DNA of 64,000 nt from Apodemus sylvaticus (taxonomy: Eukaryota > Chordata > Mammalia > Rodentia > Muridae): positions 90,380,850 through 90,444,849 of the forward strand of contig NC_067473.1 of assembly GCF_947179515.1 (NCBI RefSeq). The letters run 5' to 3'. How positions within the stretch are numbered: the first letter of the stretch is position 1; the number at the start of each line of letters is the position of its first letter. The position numbers were made by a program, and so were the translations under genes. Shown here in pieces: positions 47,113 through 58,734 of the stretch. The notes beneath the pieces are model-generated. The model was not told the origin of the DNA. It worked only from the letters and a program-made list of their open reading frames with translations, and made no database searches.

Positions 47113-48706
47113 TCTCATTCTCCATAGCCTTTAGCACAGAGAAAGAGGGGACTTGGTAGAATATATCTTGGATGTATTGTCCACACCTTGCTCATCAGGC
47201 TAAAAGTTACACCAAATTTGAATGTACTGTTCACACTGTACAGAGTGAAGCAGGAGGTTAGACCGTATCCTATTGACCTTTTTAAGTGAGGCTAAGACAA
47301 ATGTTGTCAACTCCAAAATGGTCTAACATATTTTGCAGTACTTAACATCTGGAGCCATAGAATACTGGATCTTAGCAGTATACATTTTAGGATAATATGA
47401 ACTTGGAGAGCTGACACGGCATAAGCCAAAGGAAAGTCCTTAGTCATTATAAGTTCAACCTAAGTTAAATAGCCATTTCACATTTACTCAAAAAGAGAGA
47501 AAAAATATCAGATAACGCTTATAGAAACAATAACTAAAAAGAATTTTTTTAAAGTGACTGTAAATTTTCTCATGACCAAATTACTTTCCTAACTGTGTTT
47601 AATGGATACATATTTATGATATTATATGCTATGAACATTTATTACCATTATCTATGCTCACTTCATTCTATTAGCAATCAACAACTGACATGGTATATGT
47701 CCCAATACTTGAAATGGAGAACTTTATGTTTAAGACGAAAGCACTAGCACATCACAGTACTGTTTAAGACGCTGCACAGAGCTCCCAAAAACTCAATAAG
47801 GAGCACCTTCAGGACACAATCTGTGCTGGATTCCATAATCTCAGAGTTCTTTGACATAGTGCTTATATATAACTTATGTTCAATAAACACTTTGTGGCTT
47901 ATATCACACATTATGCAAAAATGGGGCATATTGAAAATGATTGCCTGATTTCATGCTACATAATAAACATGAAAATATTTCTATTTTCTAAGAAAACCTA
48001 GGCTATTAGAATTTTAATGCAATTTTAGTGACCTGGGGAAACCCTCTCCTCTCAATTACTTCACTTTTTGTCACATTTTCACTGCCTACAGAAATGAACC
48101 ATTGAAAATCCAGAGTTGCGTATGGTACACACCCACAGCACTGAATATGGTTACTAATTTCCAAAATTTAACTTGCATCCTTGAGGGGTGAAACTGATTA
48201 ATAGTTATTTCCTTAGCAGAAATGAACTTCAGTCTGACATGCATTCTTTAATTATTATTATTTCCTGATTCTTTTAAAACATAAAAGGTAAAAGGCTATA
48301 GGTACTTCTAATTGGCAAAAGAATTTCACACTGGAAAGACATATCTTGATTAGCAGTTATGTTGGCAGAAGGTGGGATGGAGTGTGGAAATCTGCCTAAG
48401 AATCCAGACAGAAAATGCTCTATGCAGGTGGAGATAGCTCAATCAGTACTCAGCATGTTGTCAAAGCTTCAACTTCCAACATATTTAAATGAATTGAAAG
48501 CTTACTTAGTAAAAGCACTCAATTGGGAGTACTCAAATTGGGGAGCTTATTCCTGGAATGCTGATTAACGTATGCTTTTCATCAGGTTCATTTCTCTTTT
48601 AAGCAGATAGGTTTTGCTGTTCATGTTTTCAGATTGAACCTGGACTCAAGATATTAAGGGAATGACATAGTAGGAAAATACCCTTTCAACCATTGCAATT
48701 GCTCAT
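47111..48706. other. Unique intronic sequence
   Basis: AT-rich. No gene or clear transposon. A weak SINE-like motif at 48428-48470 is not called. Confidence 0.6.
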
Positions 48707-48885
48707 TCTTTTTCTGTCTCTGACTCTGTCTTTCTGCTCTGTCTCTGTCTCTGTTTCTCTCTCTGAGTGTGTACCTTTCAGTCTGTCTGTGTCTCTGTGT
48801 CTCTGTGCCTTTGTCTCTGTCTGCCTCTCTCTCTCTCTTCCTCTCCCTCCCCCCTCTCTCTCTCCTATTCCCTCCCTCCCCCACA
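48707..48885. repeat. TCTCTG/TC-rich polypyrimidine region
   Basis: Imperfect TCTGTC, TCTCTG and CCCTCC units over about 180 bp. Confidence 0.92.
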
Positions 48886-50819
48886 CCTTGTCTTCATGCT
48901 CATGTTTCCAGACCTTCCTCTTTCTGAGCTTCATTGCCTTGTTTGAAGCTGTTCTGCGATGACTGAAATAGCAGAGCTTGCTGTGTTATTTGATCTCATA
49001 TCTTTTTATCCATGATACATGGTTTTGGTTTTTTCCCCTGTGCCTTTTCAATCATTTTGATAACATTTCTCCTCAGAAATGGTTTTGAGCGTTAATTTGA
49101 GTCTAAGAAACTCTGTGGCTTTGTACTGTTTCATAGGATCCAAGTTCTCCTTGGGTGAACTCATTACTGTCTTGTTTTTTTTGAGTTGGAAAGATGAATC
49201 CTGCATAAGAAATAAAAGCTCCATTAACTCATTTTCTTGAGATCAAATTTGAGTGGACAGTTTGCAGAATGTTCTTGAGAAAATATGCTTTGCATTTAAT
49301 TACTGCTATCAGCTACTGTTATAAATCAAGGTGAAGATTTACTTGTGTATATTTTCTCTAACAATTTCTACCCTCTTTCATAAGGAAGTACTGTCAGCTC
49401 TGATGAGTAAGGGTATGTATTTATTTTGCATGTGTGGATTAAAAACAATGATCTAACAGTGGTGTGCTATGTGGCTCACTGCATCCAAATTTGCTGTTTG
49501 GTGTGCTTTTTCATACCCTGGAAAGCATCTGACAGTTTCCCCTGATTGCCAATACAAAGTCTGTTCCTGGCCTGAAAATGCTTTTAGCACACTCTCTTTC
49601 AAGCGAGGAAAAACTCATGTGAAACGTTACCTGGCACAATGAACACTGTCAATGCCTTCATTTCTTGGAATTCTGAAATTCTAAGACAATATGCAAATAG
49701 GAAGGCAAAATTGTTTATCCCTCACATCCAACAATGGAGCAGTTTTTGTTTTAAGGTAAGTAAAATATAGTTTTAATAGTGCCTAATACAAGGTCAGTGC
49801 TTTTACCCTGCTATCTATCCTCCCAGCCAAGCAACCCCTAAGACAAAGTGCCTTTCTGAATACAAATATCACTGGAAAACCCATATCTAGAATGTTTTAG
49901 GATGGGAGCCACAGAAAATTGAGCCATCATTTTATTCTGTTTGAAATTCTATTCCCCAAATTATTTTCTTAATTTAATTGACTTATATATAAGTTTATAG
50001 TAAAGCAAGCATGTATTAAGCAAATTAATGAATGTTCTAGAAAATAAGTTTGTTCTATTCCAGTATATGTGAATATGATAGGAATTTCACAGGACATTAC
50101 TGAGTTTGTACAAAAGCTTACTCCCTATTTGGCCAGTGTAAATCTGCTGAGTCTGGGGGATGCTGCTAAATGTTCTGGTAATGACTCAGGCTTAGGAGTC
50201 TACAGTCCTTAGGATCTGAATTTGGATGATAATGAACTCAGAGGTCATGCTCACTCCACCATGAAAAAAAAACTGACTAGAAAAAAAATTGTTTTAATTT
50301 CTACCTCTTTATATTTATTTTGAATCTCTGTTATATTTTCACAAGAATGCCATGTCCAGTTTGGCAATCAAAATAAAAATTATTTCCTTACCTATGTGTA
50401 AATATTAGATATTACTTTAATAGCACTTTAAAGAAAATAGACATTTGGCAATCTGAGTTAACAATTAATGTTAATGCCCAATTAAATAGATCAGCTTTTT
50501 ATCCTATCAAACTGGATCTTCATCAGGACTCCTCTCAGATAGCCTGTTGATACCTGTCCTGAAATTCCTATAGTTTTGGATCTGTTGGACTGGACCCTTC
50601 AAACACTGGCAGTTCATAGGGTAGTTGTTGCAGTCGGCCAACTCAGAGCTTTGGATCTGAGTCTGGATAGAACCTGATTTGGTCAGCCTGCTAGCTCTCC
50701 CACTTTGCCCTGGTAAGGTGTGTGGACATCTCTCCTTCTCTCACACATGAGGTCAGTTGACCCAGATAACCCAGTTTATTGGGGTGAGCTCTGCAGATGA
50801 GAAGCAGGGCCAGCTCTCC
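48886..50819. other. Intronic sequence, no gene recognised
   Basis: Mostly unique and AT-rich. 50500-50819 is more GC-rich and may belong to the old L1 that follows, but I cannot place it. Confidence 0.5.
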
Positions 50820-51057
50820 TCACTTAAATCAGAGCCCATGAAGCAGAATAACGAATATTTATAAGTAATAGTGTTTGAGCAAAAAGGTATACTGTGAGAC
50901 ACACAGTGATACACCACAGCTTCTCTGGTGACATAGTTTTGTTATTTTTTGGGAGGGGAGGTTGTATGGTCAAATTCAGAGGGAGAATATAGAAGGGCTG
51001 GGGGATGAGTGGGATTAAGGTGCATGATGTGAAATTCACAAAAATCAATAAAATGTT

Positions 51058-51058
<1 letters not shown>
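50820..51058 (+). mobile_element. Old L1 3' end, sense
   Basis: 'gaagggctgggggatgagtgggattaaggtgcatgatgtgaaattcacaaaaatcaataaaat' follows the 3' end of old rodent L1s. A (GT)n run at 51061-51097 follows directly. The left limit is approximate. Confidence 0.65.

Positions 51059-51060
<2 letters not shown>

Positions 51061-51097
<37 letters not shown>
51061..51097. repeat. (GT)n microsatellite
   Basis: Uninterrupted GT run. Confidence 0.97.
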
Positions 51098-51098
<1 letters not shown>

Positions 51099-52749
51099 TC
51101 TTTCTTAAAAAATAGAACAAGATTAAGGAATCCAGATAGCAGAGGGCCCTTCCTAAAGTCTACTCAGGGCTCTGAGACAATACTGTGTCATTGTTTTGCT
51201 ATAAAAAGAGATAGCAATGTGTGCCTTCTTCCCCGCATATTTGGCACATCAAAATCTGCCTATTAAAATGTCCTTTACAGAGTCCCACTGTGTTCTTTCT
51301 TTCTAAAAATAAAAGTGAATTTAGCTTTCCTATTTGTATGATGGGGAAAAAAAGCTACTGCTTGGAATGGGAATTCACCATGCAATCCTACATTCAAGTG
51401 ATGTATTTATTTTAATAAACTAAAAAAGGTTTGGGTGGTTTGCATCAATTTTAAACAATTATCCTTTTGTATTTACTTGGCCTACTTAGATAATGAACTA
51501 CAAACAAATTTGATTCAATAACACATTAGTAAAATGTTCAGTGGAGTCTTAAAACAACTGCTTTAATATTCTTAAACAATAGGAGGTCCAGGATCTGACT
51601 TCTGTGAGGTGTGAGTTTGTTTGGCATCAGCTAAGATTTTCATAGATGTTCCCACTTCAAAGATGTTCTATTTTCAAAACATTTAATAGAGACCAGCTGC
51701 ATGTACAGCTTTCATTGACCCCATAACTTTGTTATTGTTTTAAGTGATTAGCATGATTATGAAACTATTGAGAAGCATCAGTGTGCACTAAGTGATAGCA
51801 AGACAGGGTATTTCCCACCTTTTAATACTATCATCTCAAACCTATGATTTTATGACATTGAGCTAATATTCAAATGATAGCTATAGCTATGAATTTCCTC
51901 TACTGTGTGATCTGCTTTGGGACTGAAAATTAATAAAGACTCTCCACTGATTCTGAAGTTTTCATCACATGGACAGATGTAGCTATTGTTTGTTTGACTG
52001 GAGCATTTACTTGTAAAGATCCCATCTGACTTGGAAAATAAACTAAGTTATACTCATATTTTATATAATGATATAAGGAAAATATTTTGTTTTGTCTTGA
52101 TCTTAGTAATGAACCAAGAGGAGTTTCTGGAAATATGTATCTGAGATGAGATATAATTATGTTTGGCTTTCCTTTTAGGGCAAAATTCAATCAACACCAA
52201 CAAATCATATATTGTATGTATATGGTATGAAAATGTGTTAATGGTGCTTTTTGTAATTCTGTAGTATGCCTGAATATAAGTAGTTTTATTGAACTTCTAA
52301 ATTCTAATAAAGATACTAGGAATAATGTAAAACTATTAAACTCAGTGGCAAGGCTATTTAAATATAAGAAGCCAACAGCATAAGTACTATCTTTTACCTC
52401 TGCTTTACAGATAGAGATACTAGGGACAGGAAGTTATTTAGATTTCCCAAGTGCCTCTGCTGTGTGCTAGCAGTGACTACACTAGATAGTAATAAAAACT
52501 CAGAGAATCCGTGTTTTCATCTGATGAATACTAGCTTGTTAGATAATTGTTTATTAGTCTCTGTATAAATACTCAAAGGATGACCTGTCTAGAAGTGATA
52601 TTAAAGCTTCTAAGGTAAATGTATTGAAAATAGGGGAAGGAAGAGCAACACAAAAGCATGCTAGTGTCAGGCCAGTTCTAACAGAAGTTAACAAGATGAG
52701 CTTTTCATATTAACAGTACAATTTCATTAGCCTTAAACTTTTAAATGAT
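51098..52749. other. Unique intronic sequence
   Basis: AT-rich. No gene or transposon recognised. Confidence 0.6.
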
Positions 52750-53097
52750 CAATGAAAAATTGACCCTGTACGAGGACAAGAAGTCTCAATTAATCTGGAC
52801 CCCTGAAATCTATCAAACACTGGACCACCAAACAAGCAGCATGCACCAGCTAATATGAGGCCCCCAACACATATACAATAGAGGACTGCAGGGTCTGTGT
52901 TCAATTACAGATGATGCGCCTAACCGTCAAGAGACTGGAGGCCCCAAGGAGTTTAGAGGTCATTTGGGGTTGGGGTAGTGGGCACATCCTCTTGGATACA
53001 GGAGGTGGGGAAGAGGTATGGGATGTGGAACAGAGGGAGGGTAGACTGGGCTGGGGATAAAATCTGGAATGTAAAAAAATAAATTAAAATAAAAGTT
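52750..53097 (+). mobile_element. Sense L1 3' UTR (Lx type)
   Basis: 'caaacactggaccaccaaacaagcagcatgcaccagctaatatgaggccccc', 'ccgtcaagagactggaggccccaaggagtttagagg' and 'ggaatgtaaaaaaataaa' follow the Lx 3' UTR to its A-rich tail. It is the landing site for the next two L1s. Confidence 0.85.
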
Positions 53098-53113
53098 AAA
53101 AAGTAAATTTGCA

Positions 53114-53204
53114 CTTTTGCATTATGGGACTTGCGGGGGACCCAGTAAAGGAGAAATCATTTGAAATGTAAATAAAAAAAATATCAATAAAGGAAAAAAA
53201 TTTT
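53114..53204 (+). mobile_element. Extremely 5'-truncated sense L1 with target duplication
   Basis: Only the last ~55 bp of mouse L1 plus tail ('aggagaaatcatttgaaatgtaaataaaaaaa'). It is flanked by AAAAAGTAAATTTGCA (53098-53113) and AAAAAGTCAATTTGCA (53205-53220), 15 of 16 identical. The right copy spans the left edge of the next L1, so this insertion came later. Confidence 0.82.
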
Positions 53205-53214
53205 AAAAAGTCAA

Positions 53215-56200
53215 TTTGCATAAATTTACCACATTTTCTTTCTCTATTCTTCAGTTGAAGGGCATCTAGGTTGTCTCAGTGTTTGGGCTTTGATGAATAA
53301 AGCTGCTATAAAATAGTTGAGCAAGTGTCCTTGTGGTAGAATGGTGCATCCTTTGGGTATATGCCCATGAGTAGCCTATCTGGATGTTAAGGTATATTGA
53401 TTTCCAATTTTCTGAGAAACCACCATATTGATTTCTAAAGTGGCTGGATAAGTTTGCACTCCCACCACCAATAAAGGTGTGTTGTGCTTGTTCCACATCC
53501 TTGCCAACATGAGCTGTCAGCTTTTTTTTTTTAATCTTAGCCATACTTACTGATATAAGATGGAATCTCAACCTCATTTGGATTTGCATTTCCCTGATGG
53601 ATAAGAATGTTAAACATGTCTTTAAGTGCTTCTCTCCCACTTAAGAGTCCTCCCTAGAGAATTCACTGTTTAGATTTGTATGTCATTTTTAATTGGATTA
53701 TTTGGTTTGTTGATACCTAGTTTCTTGAGTTCTTTATATGTTTTAGAAATTAGCCTTCTGTCAGATGAGAGCTTGGTGAAATTCTTTCACATTCTGTGGG
53801 ATCTTGTTTTGTCCTATTGATAGTATTTTTTGCCTTTCAGAAGCTTTTCAGTTTCATAAGGTCCCCTTTATTACTTATGTATCTTAGTGCCTGTGCTATC
53901 GGTGTTCTATTCAGAAAGGTATTTCCTGTGCCACTGCATTCACTGGTATTCCCATTTTCCCTTCTATCTGGTTCAGTGTATGCCAATTCATGGTGATGTC
54001 TTTGATTCACTTGAATTTTGTACAGGGTCTATTTGCATTCTTCTGCATGATGACATCCATCTAGACCAGTATCATTTGTTGAAGATGTTTTTTTTTTTCC
54101 ATTGTAAAATTCTGGCTTCTTTTTCAAAAATAGCCTATCCATAGATGTGTGTGTTTACATCTGTATGTTTGATTCTATTTCATTGATCAACCTGTTTGAT
54201 TTTATACCAATCCCACTCTATTTTTATTACTGTAGTGCTGTTGTACTGTAGTACAGAAGGTCTTTTATTATACAGGATTGTTTTATATATTCTGTTTTTT
54301 TATATAAGTTGAGTTTTGTTCCTTATTTTTTGTTTGTTTGGTTTTTTGTTTTGTTTTGTTTTTATTTTCTCTATTCTTTGTTTACATTTGAAATAATTTT
54401 CCCTTTCCCAGTTCCCCATAAGTCTTCCCTCTGCCTGTTCCCCAATCAACCCCCTCCCACTTCTCTGTCCTGGTAATCCCCTACAATGCTGTATCAAGCC
54501 TTTCCAGGACCAGGGCCCTCTTATTCCATCTTCTTGGGAATCATTTGATATGTGAGTTATGTCTTAGGTATTCAGAGCTTCTGGACTAATATCCACTTAT
54601 CAGTGACTGCATTCCATGTGTGTTGTTTTGTGAATGAGTTCCCTCACTGAGGATATTTTCCAGTTTCAACCATTTGCCTTTGAATTTCATGAATTCATTG
54701 TTTTTAATTGCTGAGTAGTATTCCATTGTGCAAATATATCCCATTTTCTGTATCCATTCCTCCATTGAGGGACATCTGGGTTCTTTCCAGCTTCTGGCTA
54801 TTATAAATAAGGCTGCTAAGAACATAGTGAAACATGTGTTCTTATTGCATGCCAGGGAATCCTCTGGGTATATGCCCAGGAGTGGTATAGTAGTATCCTC
54901 TGGAAGTGTCATACTGAGTTTTCTGAGGAACCGACAGACTGATTTCCAGAGTGGTTGTACCAACTTGCAATGCCATCAGCAGTGGAGGAGTGTTCCTCTT
55001 TCTACAAAGTGTTTCCTCTTTCTCACCAACACCTGCTGTCTCCTGAGTTTTTTGGAACTTTGATGGGGATTGCATTGAATACTTTTGGTAAGATGGCCAT
55101 TTTTCCAAGTTGATTCTATTGACCCATGGGCATGGAAGATCTTTCCATCTCCTGGTATCTTCTTCATTTTCTTTCTGTAAATACTTGTCCTATGATTCTA
55201 GCTATTAAAAATATATGACATTTTCAGTCAAATGAATAGAACTAGTAAACAATAACCTAAGTGTGGTAACCCAGAACTAAAAAGACAAACATGATATGTA
55301 CTCACTTATAAGTAGATATTAGCTTTAAAAGATAATCATCCAATAATCCACAAGCCCAGAGATGCTAAGGAACAAAGACGGCTCAAAGGGAGAAGGTATG
55401 AATCTCCCTGGAATTGGAAAATAGAATAGATATTTCAAATGGACTGAGGGCAGATGGGAATAGGAATAGGAAGGATCATGTATGGGAGGACTGAAGAAAA
55501 GAGTACTGAGAGAGACAATTGGAATTAGGGGCCATCTCTGGCATGGGCTAAAACCCTAGTACAATGGAACCTGCCAGGAATCTATGATGATGATGACTCT
55601 AGCTAAGACTCCTGGTAATGGAAGATATGGACCCTGAACTGGCCATCTCTTATAAAGAGGCAAGTCGTCCAGGGAGGGACTAGGACAACAACTCAGCCAC
55701 AAAACCAGTTTTTCCTGATTACAACACATGGTGAGATAAAGGTGACATAAAAATTGTGGGAATTTCCAACTGATGACTTTTTCAGCTTAAAACCTACTCC
55801 TTGAGAGAGTGCCAACCCTTGATACTTCCTGGAGGGTCAGCAAGCAGAGGCTGGATAGTCCAGTGACTTAGGATAGAACAAGACATAATGAGCAAAAAAA
55901 GGCAATGAAAAAAATGAAATTATATTTCATGATATTCTGCTATTCTCCAAAACAGGAGCCTAGCATAACTGTCATCAGTGAGGCTTCAGCTAGCTACTGA
56001 TGAGAGCAGATGCAGAGACCCACAGCCAAACATTAAGCAGAACCATGATAATTTTTTGAAAGAGGGAGAGGTAGATTGTGGAAGACAGAGGGGTCAGAGA
56101 TTCCATAAGAGATACAAGATACCTCTGTATTTATAGAGGATCACTGAGACTAAACCAACTATCAGAGAGCTTCTGACCTTGACCTCTGCAAATATGTATG

Positions 56201-56510
56201 GTCATGTATCTTGGTTTTCTTGTGGGACTTCTAACAGTGGGAATGGGGATTGTCTCTGAGTCTGTTGCCTGCTTTTGGAACCATTTTCCTCCTACTTTGT
56301 TGCCTACTCCACCCTTTGTATAAGGGGAGGTGCCTAGTCTTACTCAATTTAATATGCCATGCTTGAATGATATCTCTGGGAGGCCTTACATTTTCTGAAA
56401 GGAAAAGAGAAATGGAATGGGAGGAAGGGGAAAGACTGTGAGAAGAGGTAGGAGGGGAAACTTCAGTCAGGGTAAATATATGAGAGAAAAATAAATAATA
56501 ATTTTAAAGC
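53215..56510 (+). mobile_element. Sense L1 (Lx type) with large inverted 5' part
   Basis: The sense 3' part, about 55200-56510, holds the end of ORF2 and a complete Lx 3' UTR to 'aataaataataatttt'. The flipped 5' part, 53215-55199, is antisense ORF2 from near its C-terminus back into the reverse-transcriptase region. The two inversion edges are only about 15-20 bp apart in L1. The flanks share TTAAAAAGTCAA (53203-53214) and TTTAAAAGTCAA (56514-56525). The flipped arm is interrupted by the L1 at 54323. Confidence 0.88.
54323..55051 (-). mobile_element. Antisense 5'-truncated L1 nested in the Lx inverted arm
   Basis: A T/G-rich tail at 54323-54360, then L1 3' UTR and ORF2 C-terminal region, antisense, to 'acctgctgtctcctgagtttt'. 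Lx ORF2 antisense sequence resumes at 'ggaactttgatggggattgcattgaat'. A small ~20-bp duplication ('gtgttcctctttct') lies at 54990-55025. Target duplication unclear. Confidence 0.85.
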
Positions 56511-56525
56511 ATTTTTAAAAGTCAA

Positions 56526-56974
56526 CATAAAGTTTAAACACTGCCTTCCATGACTGCATTTATTATCACACGGTAATATACACAGATGTTCCTGGTGTAT
56601 TATAAGTGCAAGGCAAGAGGAGCTTAGAGGGAAAGTACAAAATAATTACTTGTTGAACCAAATAATCCACCTTAAGAATGCATTGTTGTTCCAAAACCAA
56701 CGAGATAATTAATGTATAAGACATTATTATGATTGTCAAGATATGTCATCTGCTGCCCAAGCCATTATTATTGTGGAAATTTTAATATTTGTCAAAGGAT
56801 AGCTGACCATCAATCTTTAAGGCAATAATATTGCTTATTTTAGCTTATCAAGAAAACAATTAAATATTTATTTTTCCTTATAAATATGCTGGAAAACAGG
56901 AAACATAAGATACCTTCTTGACAATTTATAAGCTAAGGTTGTATATAATAAATGCAAGAAGTATATATTGGCAG
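56526..56974. other. Unique intronic sequence
   Basis: AT-rich. No gene or repeat. Confidence 0.6.
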
Positions 56975-57137
56975 ATACATTTTTTATTATTAGATATATT
57001 CTTTATTTACATTTCAAATTATTTTCCCTTTCCTGGTTCTCTCCTCCCCAAAAGTCCTATAAGCCCTCTTCTCTCCCCTTGTTCCCCACTCAACCCCCTC
57101 CCACTTCCCTGTCCTGGTATTCTCCTACACTGCTATG
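56975..57137 (-). mobile_element. Short antisense L1 3' end
   Basis: 'attagatatattctttatttacatttcaaatt' then C-rich 3' UTR, ending at 'ctacactgcta'. Strongly 5'-truncated. Confidence 0.88.
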
Positions 57138-58214
57138 CCAACGTGCAATAACACGTGGAGAAATAAAAACAGAATGTCTTAAAGTCTAAGGCTACATTTT
57201 AGGTATTTTACTTTTTATTGATGTCACTCTTCGAGTGTGTGTGTGTGTGTGTGTGTGCATTTGTGCACTCACACACACACATATATGCACACGTGTGCAT
57301 GTTATGACATTGTGTTGAAGATAGAAAGCAACTTTTGGGAGACTGCTCTGTGCTTCCACCATATAGTTGTGATGGATCAACTTCAAGTCATCAGGTTTGA
57401 AAACATTTACTGAACACTTCTCTAGCTCATGTTAGATAGTATAGATTCTTAGTAGTGAGATTTGCCTAATGTATGTATATTTGCAGCCTTTTGAATTTTG
57501 GGTAAGACCATGCTCACCCATTATAGAATTTCAGTCATGTAGCTTGCTCCTCTTATATAGACAGTATAGCACTGCTTTGCCATCATTCATACCAGAGCAT
57601 ATAATGAAAGATGTAAACAGAAAGCAGTGATGGGGAGCTCCAGAGGGAAAGAAAATATAAATACAGGAACCAGCCTGTTGTGTAGCCTGGGAATGGTAGA
57701 GACACACTTTAAACTATATTATACTGTTTTGTAGATTATTGACAAGATACAAAGTACTGTATTTGAAACAAATGAGTTTTATCTCTATGTGTCAGGAAAT
57801 GTCATGGTGATGTTTCAATTATATTATCCTCAAAAGAAGTTTATTATAAACATAGAGCATGCCAAATTAGTGAAGGGCCACTGTGTTTTATGTATATCTA
57901 CCTCATTAGTAGCATCTGCAAAGCTTAAATACACATTTATTTTAATTAGAAAAATAAGTGCTCCCTTTTGCAACTCTGGGTGTTTTGTACTCCACATAGA
58001 ATCAAGCTTTTGAATACTGAATATTAAAGTATACTAAGAGTTTCTCCTTGACTTTCCATATAAATGCCTAGAATATGGTTTTTACACCTTGCATAAATCA
58101 TAACACAAACATAAAGGCTGGGGGAAGGGAGGGAGAAAAGAGCACAAACGTTAAATGCAAATCTTTTGTCATATCTCTACTATTCCTCACGTTTACTGCT
58201 TATAAATGAACCAC
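57138..58214. other. Unique intronic sequence with a TG/CA inverted repeat
   Basis: 57235-57302 holds (GT)n, a short spacer, then (CA)n and GTGTGCATG. The rest shows no gene. Confidence 0.65.
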
Positions 58215-58645
58215 TCATCTATTGTTAAGTATCTCAGTTGCTGTTCTATTCCTGGGAAGAGACACTATTATGGACAGCTTATAAAAGAAAGCATTTTAAT
58301 TTGGGTGTTTGTTACAGCTTCAGACTGAAAGACTGTGATGAACGGGTTGGGAACTAGAGCTGTAGCTGAGAACTTATATCCTAAATCTCAAGCTGAAGGC
58401 AGAGAGAGAGGGGAGAGAAGGAGGGGGAGGGGAAGGAGAGAAAGAGAGGGAGAGGGGGAAGGAGAGGGACAGGGAGAGGAAGGGGGAGAGAAGGAGGGGA
58501 GAGGGAGAGAGAACACCTAGCATGGGCTTTTGAAACCTTAAAACTCATCCCTAGTGACACACTTCCACCAAAGTCACACCTCCCTCCTAATTGTTTCCAA
58601 AACTGTTTCACCTCCTTGGGACCTGGCATTCAAATGCATGAGTCA
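58215..58645. repeat. Rodent repeat family D copy, split by an L1
   Basis: 'cagttgctgttctattcctgggaagagacac' to 'attcaaatgcatgagtcaatggaggc', with an internal polypurine block at 58400-58513. Its expected end 'attctcattcaaacca' is found at 61199-61220, beyond the L1. Confidence 0.7.
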
Positions 58646-58652
58646 ATGGAGG

Positions 58653-58654
<2 letters not shown>

Positions 58655-58734
<80 letters not shown>
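58655..58734. repeat. (TC)n tract
   Basis: 80 bp of TC with one TTTC unit, at the 3' end of the antisense L1. Confidence 0.97.

Noticed and set aside
46864..47137. Ser/Leu-rich and Arg/Glu-rich open frames on both strands
   Set aside because: Products of the (GT)n(GA)n tract. The same applies to frames over repeats at 12105, 19553, 28091, 39914, 48654, 58381 and 63064.
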